A DNA stretch of 6,655 bases, from positions 1-6,655 of the forward strand of contig JAITBO010000339.1 in NCBI GenBank assembly GCA_031283505.1. Reading direction: 5' to 3'. The stretch's first letter is position 1, and each line of letters begins with the position of its first letter. Below the pieces are notes generated by a model. The model worked only from the letters and a program-made list of their open reading frames with translations, was not told the DNA's origin and searched no databases. Position numbers and translations under genes: made by a program. Positions 1-6,200 of the stretch are shown in pieces. This stretch comes from Treponema sp. Its GTDB lineage: Bacteria; Spirochaetota; Spirochaetia; Treponematales; Breznakiellaceae.

Positions 1-7
1 TTCCCAG

Positions 8-101
8 AGAGGTCTGACCCCGCAGAGGTCTGTCCCTACAAAGAGACCCGACCTCACAAAAGGGTCTGTCTTCATAGGTCTCCGATGGGGGTCAGACCTC
101 T
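8..101. repeat. Nested GGTCTG-type repeat block with 14-bp terminal inverted repeats
   Basis: The 14 bases AGAGGTCTGACCCC at 8-21 recur as a perfect inverted copy at 88-101. Between them lie a second direct copy, GAGGTCTGTCCC at 25-36 (16 bp after the first at 9-20), a GGGTCTGTC copy at 62-70, and an inner inverted pair GAGACC (43-48) / GGTCTC (77-82). The block could fold into one large hairpin with internal stems. It contains no convincing ORF. It abuts the point where the IS3 orfB reading frame stops resembling a transposase, around 102-116. The size (94 bp) and architecture resemble a REPIN or a small MITE. It does not match the sequence I take to be the left end of the IS3 remnant. Identity is uncertain because only one copy is visible. 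Confidence 0.6.
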
Positions 102-116
102 AAGTAAACGCACATG

Positions 117-472
117 GACCGCTAGTCCGTGGTTCGAGTTGGTCGTGGGGATGAACTTCTTCCTCCCTTTGGCATTCAGGCCGTTTTCCCTCATCAATCG
201 GGCCGCTTTCTTACGGCTTACCTGCCTGCCGTAATCCCGGCGCAGAGTTTCCCTCATCCGAGGGCTGCCATACCGATAGTGATGCTGCTCTTGTATCCGG
301 CGAATCAAATCAACCAGTTCCCCATCGCCTTCCTTCCTCACCCCGGACACCTCTTTCTTCGCCCACTGGTAATAGGCACTGCTACCGACCCCAAAAATTG
401 ATGGACGCTAGTCCACGCCATCTCCCGGAAGGTGTATTCGTCCCAGTGTTCACTCATGAAGCGGTAGACCAT
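117..472 (-). pseudogene. IS3-family transposase orfB remnant (HTH_21 part only)
   Basis: The frame opens at the ATG at 472-470 with MVYRFMSEHWDEYTFREMAW, is interrupted, and resumes in another frame with IFGVGSSAYYQWAKKEVSG, then a YGSPRMRETLRRDYG stretch, VSRKKAARLMRENGL and TTNSNHGLAV. This is the characteristic N-terminal HTH_21 region of IS3-family OrfB. The frame change is explained by about 14 extra bases at 399-412; removing them gives a continuous MAW-IFGVG reading. Similarity ends at codon 119-117 (the V of HGLAV) or a few codons later. The rve/DDE integrase core that should follow, roughly 170-200 residues, is absent and the repeat block at 8-101 lies there instead. The product is therefore nonfunctional. 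Confidence 0.85.
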
Positions 473-814
473 CAGCGGGGTCTTTCCTGTGCGAAGAATG
501 ACTCGAACTAAAGTTCGACTGCTTTTTTTATGATTTCGAGTGAAGCGGAACTTCACACCACATCTCTGAGCGCCTTATTTTCCTTCCGCAGGCGGACCAG
601 TTCCTCGTCCCGTGGCCGTCCATGTCCGGGGAAGGGCGGCAAGCCTGAGCTTCCCGCTTCCCGTGCCTGCTGTATCCACCGGTACAACATATTTTCGTTA
701 ACCCCTAAATCCACGGCTCTGGCGCACCGGCTTCTCATGCTTCTCTGCTAGCGTTACTGCCTCGGCCTTGAATTCCTTCGGGTATACCCGCCGTTCTTTG
801 TCTTTCGTTCCCAT
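472..814 (-). pseudogene. IS3-family transposase orfA remnant (HTH_Tnp_1), multiply broken
   Basis: The ATG at 814-812 is preceded by a strong AAGGAGAGG ribosome binding site (about 821-829). The product begins MGTKDKERRVYPKEFKAEAV, continues TLAEKHEKPVRQ, and after a frame change gives AVDLGVNENMLYRWIQQ, the helix-turn-helix of IS3 OrfA. A GLPPFPGHGRPRDEE segment and a leucine-zipper-like RLRKENKALRDV follow. There are three lesions. About 2 nt are missing near 719-721, where QIAVDLG would be expected. About 18-21 extra bases around 539-559 carry an in-frame TGA (555-553). About 15-18 extra bases around 502-519 carry an in-frame TAG (510-508). Past them the frame gives EIIKKA, then FFAQERPR and TGA at 474-472, a normal OrfA tail. 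I see no intact product. Confidence 0.88.
501..556. repeat. Two short palindromic insertions inside the orfA pseudogene
   Basis: Positions 503-518 form TCGAACT-AA-AGTTCGA, a perfect 7-bp inverted repeat with a 2-base loop. Positions 540-556 form GTGAAG-CGGAA-CTTCAC, a perfect 6-bp inverted repeat with a 5-base loop. Each coincides with the stretch of extra codons that interrupts the otherwise normal OrfA C-terminus, and each places one in-frame stop (TAG and TGA respectively). Both appear to be near multiples of three in net length, since the orfA frame is the same before and after them. Whether they were inserted as units or arose by templated replication error cannot be told from one copy. 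Confidence 0.55.
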
Positions 815-885
815 CTTTTCCTCTCCTTCGGTTATATCTTCCGCTTATCTTTATATCTACCAAATGAGGTAAGGTCCAAATTTCT

Positions 886-916
886 GCTGAAAGTTCAGCG
901 TTGAATAGGCACGCTG
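886..916. repeat. Overlapping inverted repeats at the IS3 end / promoter junction
   Basis: GCTGAA-AG-TTCAGC (886-899) is a 6-bp inverted repeat with a 2-base loop, and CAGCGT (896-901) pairs with ACGCTG (911-916) across 9 bases. The second pair brackets the -35 hexamer of the downstream promoter, so it could be an operator or a structure at the IS terminus. This is direct sequence observation; function is a guess. Confidence 0.4.
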
Positions 917-929
917 AAAAAGATATAAT
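901..929 (+). promoter_or_regulatory. Sigma70-type promoter for the Aat-like gene
   Basis: TTGAAT at 901-906 and a perfect TATAAT at 924-929 are separated by 17 bases, the optimal spacing. Transcription would begin near 936, leaving a leader of only about 12 bases before the ATG at 948. The -35 box lies immediately outside the presumed left end of the IS3 remnant (about 897), so the promoter was either already there and spared, or was created by the insertion. Confidence 0.7.
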
Positions 930-947
930 GGGCGTGGAAAATGGAGT

Positions 948-1715
948 ATGAATTCCCATTTTATCCGTTATACCCAATACGGTCAGATATTCATCGCCCC
1001 GGAAGACGACCCTGACTGGATCGTCGATGTCATGCTGGAAACCGGTTATGACGATGAATTCTGCTATGCCCTGGATTTTGATCCGGCCTTTATCGCGGCC
1101 CTGATGAGGGCGGGGTTTCTGGTCATGTCTGCCGCCGTAGATCCTGCCTGCGGTCCGGACGGAAAGCTGTACTCGAACTACGGTCCGCGCCACCTCCTTC
1201 TCCCCAAACTTCACCTTGAACGGTCGGCGCTGTTCTGGAAAGACCTCCACGAGACCGGAACAGCCAGGCGGCTCCTTAAACGCTATGAACTGCGGTATGA
1301 CGCTGATTTTGACCGCATCTTGGATCGTTGCGTACAGGTACACGGCGGCGGCTGGCTTACCCCGCCTTTGCTGCAAAGCATCAGAGCCATACGCGCTTTC
1401 GACAATGGCCCGGTACGGCCGGTTTCTTTCGCCCTTTATCGGAACGGGGAACTTGTGGCCGGGGAATTCGGGGTGGTAACCGGCAGGGTATATACCAGCT
1501 ATTCCGGGTATAGGGACGAAGATTCCGCAGGGACGGTCCAACTGGCGCTAACCGGACGGTATCTTAGGGACGCGGGTTTTGCCTTTTGGGACTTGGGGAT
1601 GCCTTTGGACTACAAAGACCGTTTGGGCGCCCGGAATATCAGCCCCCGGCTTTTTGTTGATCTGTTTCGTAAAGCCTTGGTAACTGTCGGCAATTATGAT
1701 AAGATACTCCCATAG
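948..1715 (+). CDS. Aat-like leucyl/phenylalanyl-tRNA-protein transferase homologue, divergent active site
   Basis: This 255-residue protein has the layout of the Aat family (GNAT-like fold), which in E. coli adds Leu or Phe from aminoacyl-tRNA to N-terminal Arg/Lys of proteins for ClpS/ClpAP degradation. Family-like segments are GGGWLTPPL (133-141), VSFALYRNGELVAGEFG (159-175), and DLGMPLDYKDRLGARNISPR (215-234), which aligns with the E. coli segment IDCQ...SLGA. No signal peptide or membrane segment is visible. By eye, the E. coli Glu156 (ESMFS motif) corresponds to Tyr185 and Gln188 to Gly217, while Asp186 is kept as Asp215. Substrate or activity may therefore differ, so I give no gene symbol. 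The start at 948 is the first possible one after an in-frame stop at 915-917. The GGAG at 943-946 is too close to the ATG to be a normal ribosome binding site. It has its own promoter and a stem-loop downstream. Confidence 0.75.
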   Translation: MNSHFIRYTQYGQIFIAPEDDPDWIVDVMLETGYDDEFCYALDFDPAFIAALMRAGFLVMSAAVDPACGPDGKLYSNYGPRHLLLPKLHLERSALFWKDLHETGTARRLLKRYELRYDADFDRILDRCVQVHGGGWLTPPLLQSIRAIRAFDNGPVRPVSFALYRNGELVAGEFGVVTGRVYTSYSGYRDEDSAGTVQLALTGRYLRDAGFAFWDLGMPLDYKDRLGARNISPRLFVDLFRKALVTVGNYDKILP

Positions 1716-1742
1716 CAGTTTGTTGCGCTTCAGCGTAAAATC

Positions 1743-1774
1743 GTATAAAAGTTCACTTTCGTGAATTTTTATAC
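1743..1774. terminator. 14-bp stem-loop, probable bidirectional terminator
   Basis: GTATAAAAGTTCAC (1743-1756) pairs with GTGAATTTTTATAC (1761-1774) across a TTTC loop, with a single G-T pair. The lower stem is an A-tract on the left facing a T-tract on the right, the arrangement of an intrinsic terminator that can act on both strands. It lies 28 bases after the stop of the Aat-like gene. The GC part of the stem is weak, so termination may be partial. Confidence 0.6.
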
Positions 1775-1834
1775 CTTACAAAATGCATTCGAACCTAAGC
1801 TTCGCGGAGCCCCAATAATCTGCAACAGGCTCAC

Positions 1835-1838
1835 AGGA
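1835..1838 (+). promoter_or_regulatory. Ribosome binding site that decides the glgX start
   Basis: AGGA lies 9 bases upstream of the ATG at 1848. The reading frame is open further upstream to a GTG at 1761, but that GTG sits inside the right arm of the 1743-1774 stem-loop and has no ribosome binding site, and the extra 29 residues do not resemble the family N-terminus. Confidence 0.65.
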
Positions 1839-1847
1839 TGTTCTTTG

Positions 1848-4013
1848 ATGAATTTAGATGCCTATACGGTTGACAACGGGAAGCCAATCCCCATGGGGTC
1901 AACCTTAACCGAATTCGGGGTAAACTTCTCACTTTTTGCCCGCCGCGCCTCTGCTGTGACTCTGGTCTTGTTCGATTCTCTGGACCCGGGAAGCAGGTAT
2001 GTTGAAATCAATCTGGACAAAAAGAAAAACCGGACCGGCGATATATGGCACTGCCATGTCCGAGGACTCAAAGCGGGATCCCTCTATCTTTACAGGGTGG
2101 ACGGCCCCTATCTCCCCGAACAGGGACTCCGGTTCAATCCCCATAAATCCCTGATAGACCCCTATGCCAAAGCTCTGACATCATTGACGGACTGGGACCT
2201 TAAAGCCTGTATGGGCTACGATCCCAACGACCCTGCGGGGGACCTTTCCTTCTCATACAAGGACGATCTCTATACCCAGCCCAAGTGCGTAGTGGTGGAT
2301 GACGATGATTTCGACTGGCAGGGAGATACTCCCCTTAATTACCCCCTCAGGTTCAGCGTACTCTACGAAACCCATGTCCGGGGTCTCTCGGTGAACCCCA
2401 ATTCCGGGGCGGGTCATCCGGGTACCTACCGGGGAATCATAGAAAAGATACCGTTTTTTAAAGAACTGGGAATCACCAGCCTGGAACTGCTTCCCATTCA
2501 GGAATTTAACGAGCGGGAACATTCCGGAATGAATCCCCGGACCGGCAAGCCCCTGGTCAACTATTGGGGGTATTCAACCGTGGCTTTTTTCGCGCCCAAA
2601 GGTTCCTATGCCGCAGCCACAAGTCCCGGAGGCCAGGTGCTGGAATTCAAAGAAATGGTCCGGGAACTCCACAAGGCCGGGATAGAGGTGATTCTGGACA
2701 TCGTGTTTAATCACACTGCCGAAGGCAACGAATGGGGGCCAACGTTCTCGTTTAAGGGTCTGGACAACACCATCTATTATATGTTGGACGAAAACAAACG
2801 GTATTACAAAAATTTTTCCGGCTGCGGTAACTCGGTGAATTGCAATCATCCGGTAGTGCGGACTTTCATCATAGATTGCCTCCGTTACTGGGTAGTCGAA
2901 ATGCACATTGATGGCTTCCGCTTCGACTTGGCTTCCATCCTGGGTCGGGACAGGCACGGAAACCTGATGGAGAATCCTCCCATGCTGGAGCGGATTGCCG
3001 AAGACCCCATCCTGAGCAATACCAAGATCATCGCCGAAGCTTGGGATGCCGGCGGCGCGTATCAAGTAGGCTGGTTCCCCGGCGGACGCTGGGCGGAATG
3101 GAACGACCACTTTCGGGACGAGATACGCCGGTTCTGGCGAGGTGACCCTCAGGAGGCCCGGCATCTGGCGACCCGCATCTCCGGGAGTTCCGACTTGTAC
3201 CTACGGGATGGACGAAAGCCCTTCCATTCCATCAACTTCATCGCCAGTCACGATGGGTTCACTATGAAGGACCTGGTTTCCTACAACGGCAAACATAACG
3301 AGGAAAATGGCGAGGAAAACCGGGATGGCGGCAACAACAACTACAGTTATAATTACGGATTTGAAGGTCCCTCCGCTAATCCGGACGTTGAGGCCATCAG
3401 GGAACGGCAGATGAAAAATTTTTTTACCACCCTCATGATCTCCCTGGGAACCCCCATGATCCTTGGGGGTGACGAATTTGGGCGAACCCAAAAGGGCAAC
3501 AACAACGCTTACTGCCAGAACAATGAAATCTCCTGGTACGACTGGTCTCTCCTGGAAAAGAACTGGGACCTTTTCCGCTTTGTCCGGGAAATAATCGCCT
3601 TCCGACTGCGGCATCACGGCTTCATGCGCCCTGAATTTTTCACCGGCAGGGGGGGCAAATTCAACGCCACCCCGGACATTACCTGGTTCAATGAAAAGGG
3701 GGAAATCCCGGATTGGGACAAAACCGGTTCCTGCCTTGCCCTGCGCATGGACGGCACGAAGGCGGACATTCAGGCCGACCGGGACGACAACGATTTTTAC
3801 ATCATGCTTAATTCAGGATTAAAGCCGGTGAACTTTACCCTCTGTAACGCCCCCAAAGGGAAATTTTGGGCCCTGACTGTGGACACAGCCCTCCCCTCAC
3901 CGGAGGACATTCTGCTTCCGGGTCACGAAAAACCCTATATGGCAGATAATCGATATTTGGTAAAGGATCGCAGCGTGGTTATCTTTATTTCAAAGCAAAC
4001 CGGATTCATTTAA
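1848..4013 (+). CDS. glgX: Glycogen debranching enzyme GlgX (GH13 isoamylase type)
   Basis: This 721-residue cytoplasmic glycoside hydrolase cleaves alpha-1,6 branch points, typically on phosphorylase-trimmed glycogen, feeding malto-oligosaccharides to glucan metabolism. An N-terminal CBM48-like beta domain (about residues 10-110) begins with GSTLTEFGVNFSLFA. The linker motif YETHVRG is at 173-179. The GH13 barrel shows region I D284-IVFN-H289, region II FRFD with nucleophile D360, region III IIAEAWD with acid/base E397, and region IV SHD with D469. GGDEFGRTQ (540-548) and the asparagine-rich NNNAYCQNNEISWYDW segment are typical of the GlgX/TreX/isoamylase subfamily. All catalytic residues are present and the length is slightly above the usual 650-710. 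The stop codon TAA is part of the next gene's ribosome binding site, which argues for cotranscription. A plant-type isoamylase specificity cannot be excluded from sequence alone. Confidence 0.95.
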   Translation: MNLDAYTVDNGKPIPMGSTLTEFGVNFSLFARRASAVTLVLFDSLDPGSRYVEINLDKKKNRTGDIWHCHVRGLKAGSLYLYRVDGPYLPEQGLRFNPHKSLIDPYAKALTSLTDWDLKACMGYDPNDPAGDLSFSYKDDLYTQPKCVVVDDDDFDWQGDTPLNYPLRFSVLYETHVRGLSVNPNSGAGHPGTYRGIIEKIPFFKELGITSLELLPIQEFNEREHSGMNPRTGKPLVNYWGYSTVAFFAPKGSYAAATSPGGQVLEFKEMVRELHKAGIEVILDIVFNHTAEGNEWGPTFSFKGLDNTIYYMLDENKRYYKNFSGCGNSVNCNHPVVRTFIIDCLRYWVVEMHIDGFRFDLASILGRDRHGNLMENPPMLERIAEDPILSNTKIIAEAWDAGGAYQVGWFPGGRWAEWNDHFRDEIRRFWRGDPQEARHLATRISGSSDLYLRDGRKPFHSINFIASHDGFTMKDLVSYNGKHNEENGEENRDGGNNNYSYNYGFEGPSANPDVEAIRERQMKNFFTTLMISLGTPMILGGDEFGRTQKGNNNAYCQNNEISWYDWSLLEKNWDLFRFVREIIAFRLRHHGFMRPEFFTGRGGKFNATPDITWFNEKGEIPDWDKTGSCLALRMDGTKADIQADRDDNDFYIMLNSGLKPVNFTLCNAPKGKFWALTVDTALPSPEDILLPGHEKPYMADNRYLVKDRSVVIFISKQTGFI

Positions 4014-4016
4014 GGA
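4012..4016 (+). promoter_or_regulatory. Ribosome binding site overlapping the glgX stop codon
   Basis: AAGGA overlaps the TAA of glgX and lies 9 bases before the ATG at 4026, which suggests translational linkage between the two genes. Confidence 0.7.
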
Positions 4017-4025
4017 TGGCGCATT

Positions 4026-4652
4026 ATGGATGAAAGCTGCTTTATTCTAGGCGTAGACCTGGACGGCGTGGTAGGCGACTTCTACGGCGCGTTGCGGAAG
4101 ATTGCCGCCGAATGGCTCGACAAACCCCTGGAAGCCCTGACTGCCGACGTGAACTACGGCCTTGACGAATGGGGGATCGTGGAATACGGCGGGTATCCCC
4201 GGCTCCACCGTTTCGCCGTTACCCAGCGTAACCTTTTCCGCGACATGGAACCCATTAAAGACGCCCCGGCGGTGCTGAGAAAGCTTTCCGTCAAAGGCAT
4301 CCGTATCCGCATCATCACCCACCGGCTTTTTCTCAAGTATTTTCACCGCACCTCCATCACTCAAACCGTGGACTGGCTTGACACCTACGACATCCCTTAC
4401 TGGGACCTCTGCTTTATGAAGGACAAGGGCGCGGTGGGCGCTCATGTGTATATCGACGACGCTCCGGCCAACGTGATAAGCCTCCGTGAACAAGGATGCC
4501 ATACCATAGTTTTTACCAATTCCACCAATAAGGATGTCCCCGGTCCCCGGGCAGACACCTGGCTTGAGGTCGAAAACCTGGTGATGGAAGCCCTGGATGA
4601 ATGGACCACCGGCACCCTGAACCTCTTCGGCGCCTCTGGCTTTCGGGGCTGA
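4026..4652 (+). CDS. HAD-fold 5'(3')-deoxyribonucleotidase-like protein (NT5C family)
   Basis: This 208-residue soluble protein belongs to the HAD superfamily and most resembles the 5' nucleotidase, deoxy (pyrimidine), cytosolic type C family, which dephosphorylates nucleoside monophosphates. Motif I is GVDLDGVVGDF with nucleophile D11 and acid/base D13. Motif II is IITH with T98. The motif III lysine is K132 or K134 in FMKDKG. Motif IV is YIDDAP with D144 and D145 for magnesium. The cap insertion between motifs I and II is alpha-helical in appearance, as in C1-cap members. The acidic metal site appears intact, so the protein is probably an active phosphatase, but the substrate cannot be read from the sequence. 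It lies 12 bp after glgX. Its TGA (4650-4652) is 18 bp before the chosen start of the next gene, so it fits a three-gene transcript. Confidence 0.8.
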   Translation: MDESCFILGVDLDGVVGDFYGALRKIAAEWLDKPLEALTADVNYGLDEWGIVEYGGYPRLHRFAVTQRNLFRDMEPIKDAPAVLRKLSVKGIRIRIITHRLFLKYFHRTSITQTVDWLDTYDIPYWDLCFMKDKGAVGAHVYIDDAPANVISLREQGCHTIVFTNSTNKDVPGPRADTWLEVENLVMEALDEWTTGTLNLFGASGFRG

Positions 4653-4670
4653 TTGAGTTTTCGGAACGCC

Positions 4671-6152
4671 ATGGCCGGCATAGTTCTTGCCGTCATCAAT
4701 GCCAAATGGATACACCCTTCTCTGGCGCACAGGCTCCTCAAAGCCAATCTCGGCCCCCTTGAAGACTGCTGTCAAATTTTGGAATTCGCCCTCCGTCAGC
4801 CCCTGGACGAAAAGACAGCCCTCATCCTGGCCGCCCGGCCCCGTATTCTGGGGCTTTCGGTCTCCATCTGGAACCACAAGGCAAGCCTGGAACTGCTCCG
4901 GGCCCTGGAAACAGTGTGGGCCGGCGGCGGGGAGTCCGCAGTTCCCCGGCCCCTGGTTGTCCTCGGCGGACCGGAGGTCTCCCATCTGCCGCCGGAAGCC
5001 GAAATTCTGAGTCATGCGGACCGGATTATCTGTGGGGAGGGAGAAGCGGTTTTCCGGGAACTCTGCGAGCGGCTTTTAGGGGATTTAGCTGTGGACAAGG
5101 CGAACCACAACGCCTGTGATGGGTTAGGGTTAAATACGCTTCCCTCAGCCTCGGCGGTTTCCGGCAAGTTTATCATCGCCAAACCGGCGGACCTTGCCGC
5201 CCTGGTTCCCGCCTACCGGCTTTATGCCGGGGAGGACCTTCGTCAAAAATTGGTGTATGTGGAAGCCTCCAGGGGTTGTCCCTTCGGCTGCGAATTCTGC
5301 CTGAGTTCCCTGGACAAGAAGGTCCGGGAATTCCCCCTGGAACCTTTTCTGGGCGAGATGGACGCCCTCATCCGCCGGGGGGCGCGGACCTTCAAGTTTT
5401 TGGATCGTACCTTCAACCTCAACATAGAACGGGCCCGGCGCATCCTGGAATTTTTTCTGGACCATCTGGCGGAAACCGGAGGACCTTCCGGGCCGTCATC
5501 CCCGGAACCGGCAGGGGAACCGCCTCTGTGCGTCCATTTTGAGATGGTCCCCTCCCGGTTCCCCCCGGAACTGCGGGAACTCCTCGCCAGGTTTCCACCG
5601 GGGAGCCTGCGGCTGGAAGTGGGGATTCAGACCTTCAACCGGGAAACCGCCGCCCTCATAGGCCGGCCCTGCGCCCCGGAAGCGGAACTGGAAGTCCTGC
5701 GTTTCCTGGGGGATCACACCAACGCCATCGTCCACGCGGACCTTATCGCCGGGCTTCCGGGGGAGGGCATGGCTTCTTTCGGTGAAGGCTTTGACCGCCT
5801 GTGGATCGCCGGTCCTGGAGAAATACAGTTGGGCATACTCAAATGCCTGCCGGGTACGCCCATTGCCCGGCGGCGCGAGGTCCTGGGTATACGCTGTTCC
5901 CCGGAACCACCCTACGAAGTCCTGGAGACTTCGGCCCTGCCCGCAACGGAACTTGACCGGATAAAAAACTTTGCCCGCTTCTGGGAACTCATCGTCAACC
6001 GGGGCGCGTTCCGGGACCTGGGGCCCGGCCTTTTTCCCCGGGGACAGCCGGTGTTCCGGTCCTTTCTGGGATTGTCGGACCGGCTTCTTGCGCGGTTCGG
6101 GAGAAACTGGGGGATAGACCGGCGGGAACTCCATGCCGAACTACGGCAATGA
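4671..6152 (+). CDS. B12-binding-domain radical SAM protein ('DRTFN' family)
   Basis: This 493-residue protein has an N-terminal Rossmann-like cobalamin-binding-type domain (residues 1 to about 150: AVINAKWIHPSLAHRLL, GGPEVS at 99-104, CGEGE at 121-125). A radical SAM barrel follows, with the [4Fe-4S] ligands C203, C207 and C210 in SRGCPFGCEFC and the family signature KFLDRTFN (D245). Such proteins generate a 5'-deoxyadenosyl radical or methylate via cobalamin; the substrate of this subfamily is unknown to me. No DxHxxG cobalamin motif is visible, so the domain may bind B12 base-off without His, or not at all. A Gly/Pro/Ser-rich insert lies at about 270-285. ATG 4671 is chosen because MAGIVLAVINAKWIH matches the usual family start; a TTG at 4653, directly after the previous stop, would add six residues. 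The C-terminal helical part (after about 400) resembles the DUF4080-type tail. Confidence 0.88.
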   Translation: MAGIVLAVINAKWIHPSLAHRLLKANLGPLEDCCQILEFALRQPLDEKTALILAARPRILGLSVSIWNHKASLELLRALETVWAGGGESAVPRPLVVLGGPEVSHLPPEAEILSHADRIICGEGEAVFRELCERLLGDLAVDKANHNACDGLGLNTLPSASAVSGKFIIAKPADLAALVPAYRLYAGEDLRQKLVYVEASRGCPFGCEFCLSSLDKKVREFPLEPFLGEMDALIRRGARTFKFLDRTFNLNIERARRILEFFLDHLAETGGPSGPSSPEPAGEPPLCVHFEMVPSRFPPELRELLARFPPGSLRLEVGIQTFNRETAALIGRPCAPEAELEVLRFLGDHTNAIVHADLIAGLPGEGMASFGEGFDRLWIAGPGEIQLGILKCLPGTPIARRREVLGIRCSPEPPYEVLETSALPATELDRIKNFARFWELIVNRGAFRDLGPGLFPRGQPVFRSFLGLSDRLLARFGRNWGIDRRELHAELRQ

Positions 6153-6200
6153 ACAAACCGGGTGTTATGCGGCATAGGGCCAAAACATGGTAAAAAACAC
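6153..6200. other. Short intergenic gap without a clear terminator
   Basis: After the radical SAM stop I find only TATGC-G-GCATA (6164-6174 region), too small a loop for a real hairpin, and no T-tract. Composition turns AT-rich from about 6186 onwards, marking the likely edge of the acquired toxin segment. Confidence 0.4.

Larger units (their letters stand above)
102..897 (-). mobile_element. Decayed IS3-family insertion sequence (5' two-thirds only)
   Basis: The remnant keeps the normal IS3 order on the minus strand: left-end sequence, ribosome binding site, orfA, then orfB overlapping orfA by one base in a TGATG junction at 470-474. The DDE catalytic part of orfB and the right end are missing. 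A presumed left terminus is at about 886-897, where the minus strand reads TGAACTTTCAGC and so starts with the TG expected of IS3-family ends. The boundary is inferred, since the right end needed to confirm it is absent. The element is incapable of self-transposition: orfA has a deletion and two stop-bearing insertions, and orfB is frameshifted and truncated. Confidence 0.8.

Noticed and set aside
1..101. CRISPR array from the repeated GGTCTG units
   Set aside because: Units are too short, irregularly spaced and in both orientations, with no spacers of uniform length.
338..556. Open frame on the minus strand beginning KFRFTRNHKKS, which superficially resembles the start of some IS3 OrfB proteins
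   Set aside because: The first half is an out-of-frame reading of the palindromic insertions in orfA. Only the part from the ATG at 472 is real orfB.
735..1541. 268-codon open frame on the minus strand opposite the Aat-like gene
   Set aside because: It lies antisense to a gene with clear family motifs, has no recognisable domain or ribosome binding site, and overlaps the start of the IS3 orfA. It is a by-product of GC-rich codon use.
1723..1749. Possible glgX promoter TTGCGC ... TATAAA
   Set aside because: The spacing is 15 bases, the -35 is poor and the -10 lies within the stem-loop, so it is not convincing.
1761..1847. N-terminal extension of GlgX from a GTG at 1761
   Set aside because: The GTG is inside a stem-loop, lacks a ribosome binding site, and the added residues have no family similarity. 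ATG 1848 has AGGA at good spacing.
4653..4670. TTG start for the radical SAM protein directly after the previous stop
   Set aside because: The family N-terminus begins at MAGIVLAVINAK and ATG 4671 has CGGA about 5 bases upstream. The TTG is possible but less likely.
4047..5015. 322-codon open frame on the minus strand across the nucleotidase and radical SAM genes
   Set aside because: It spans two well-supported plus-strand genes and their junction, with no motif of its own, and is a typical antisense shadow in high-GC coding DNA.
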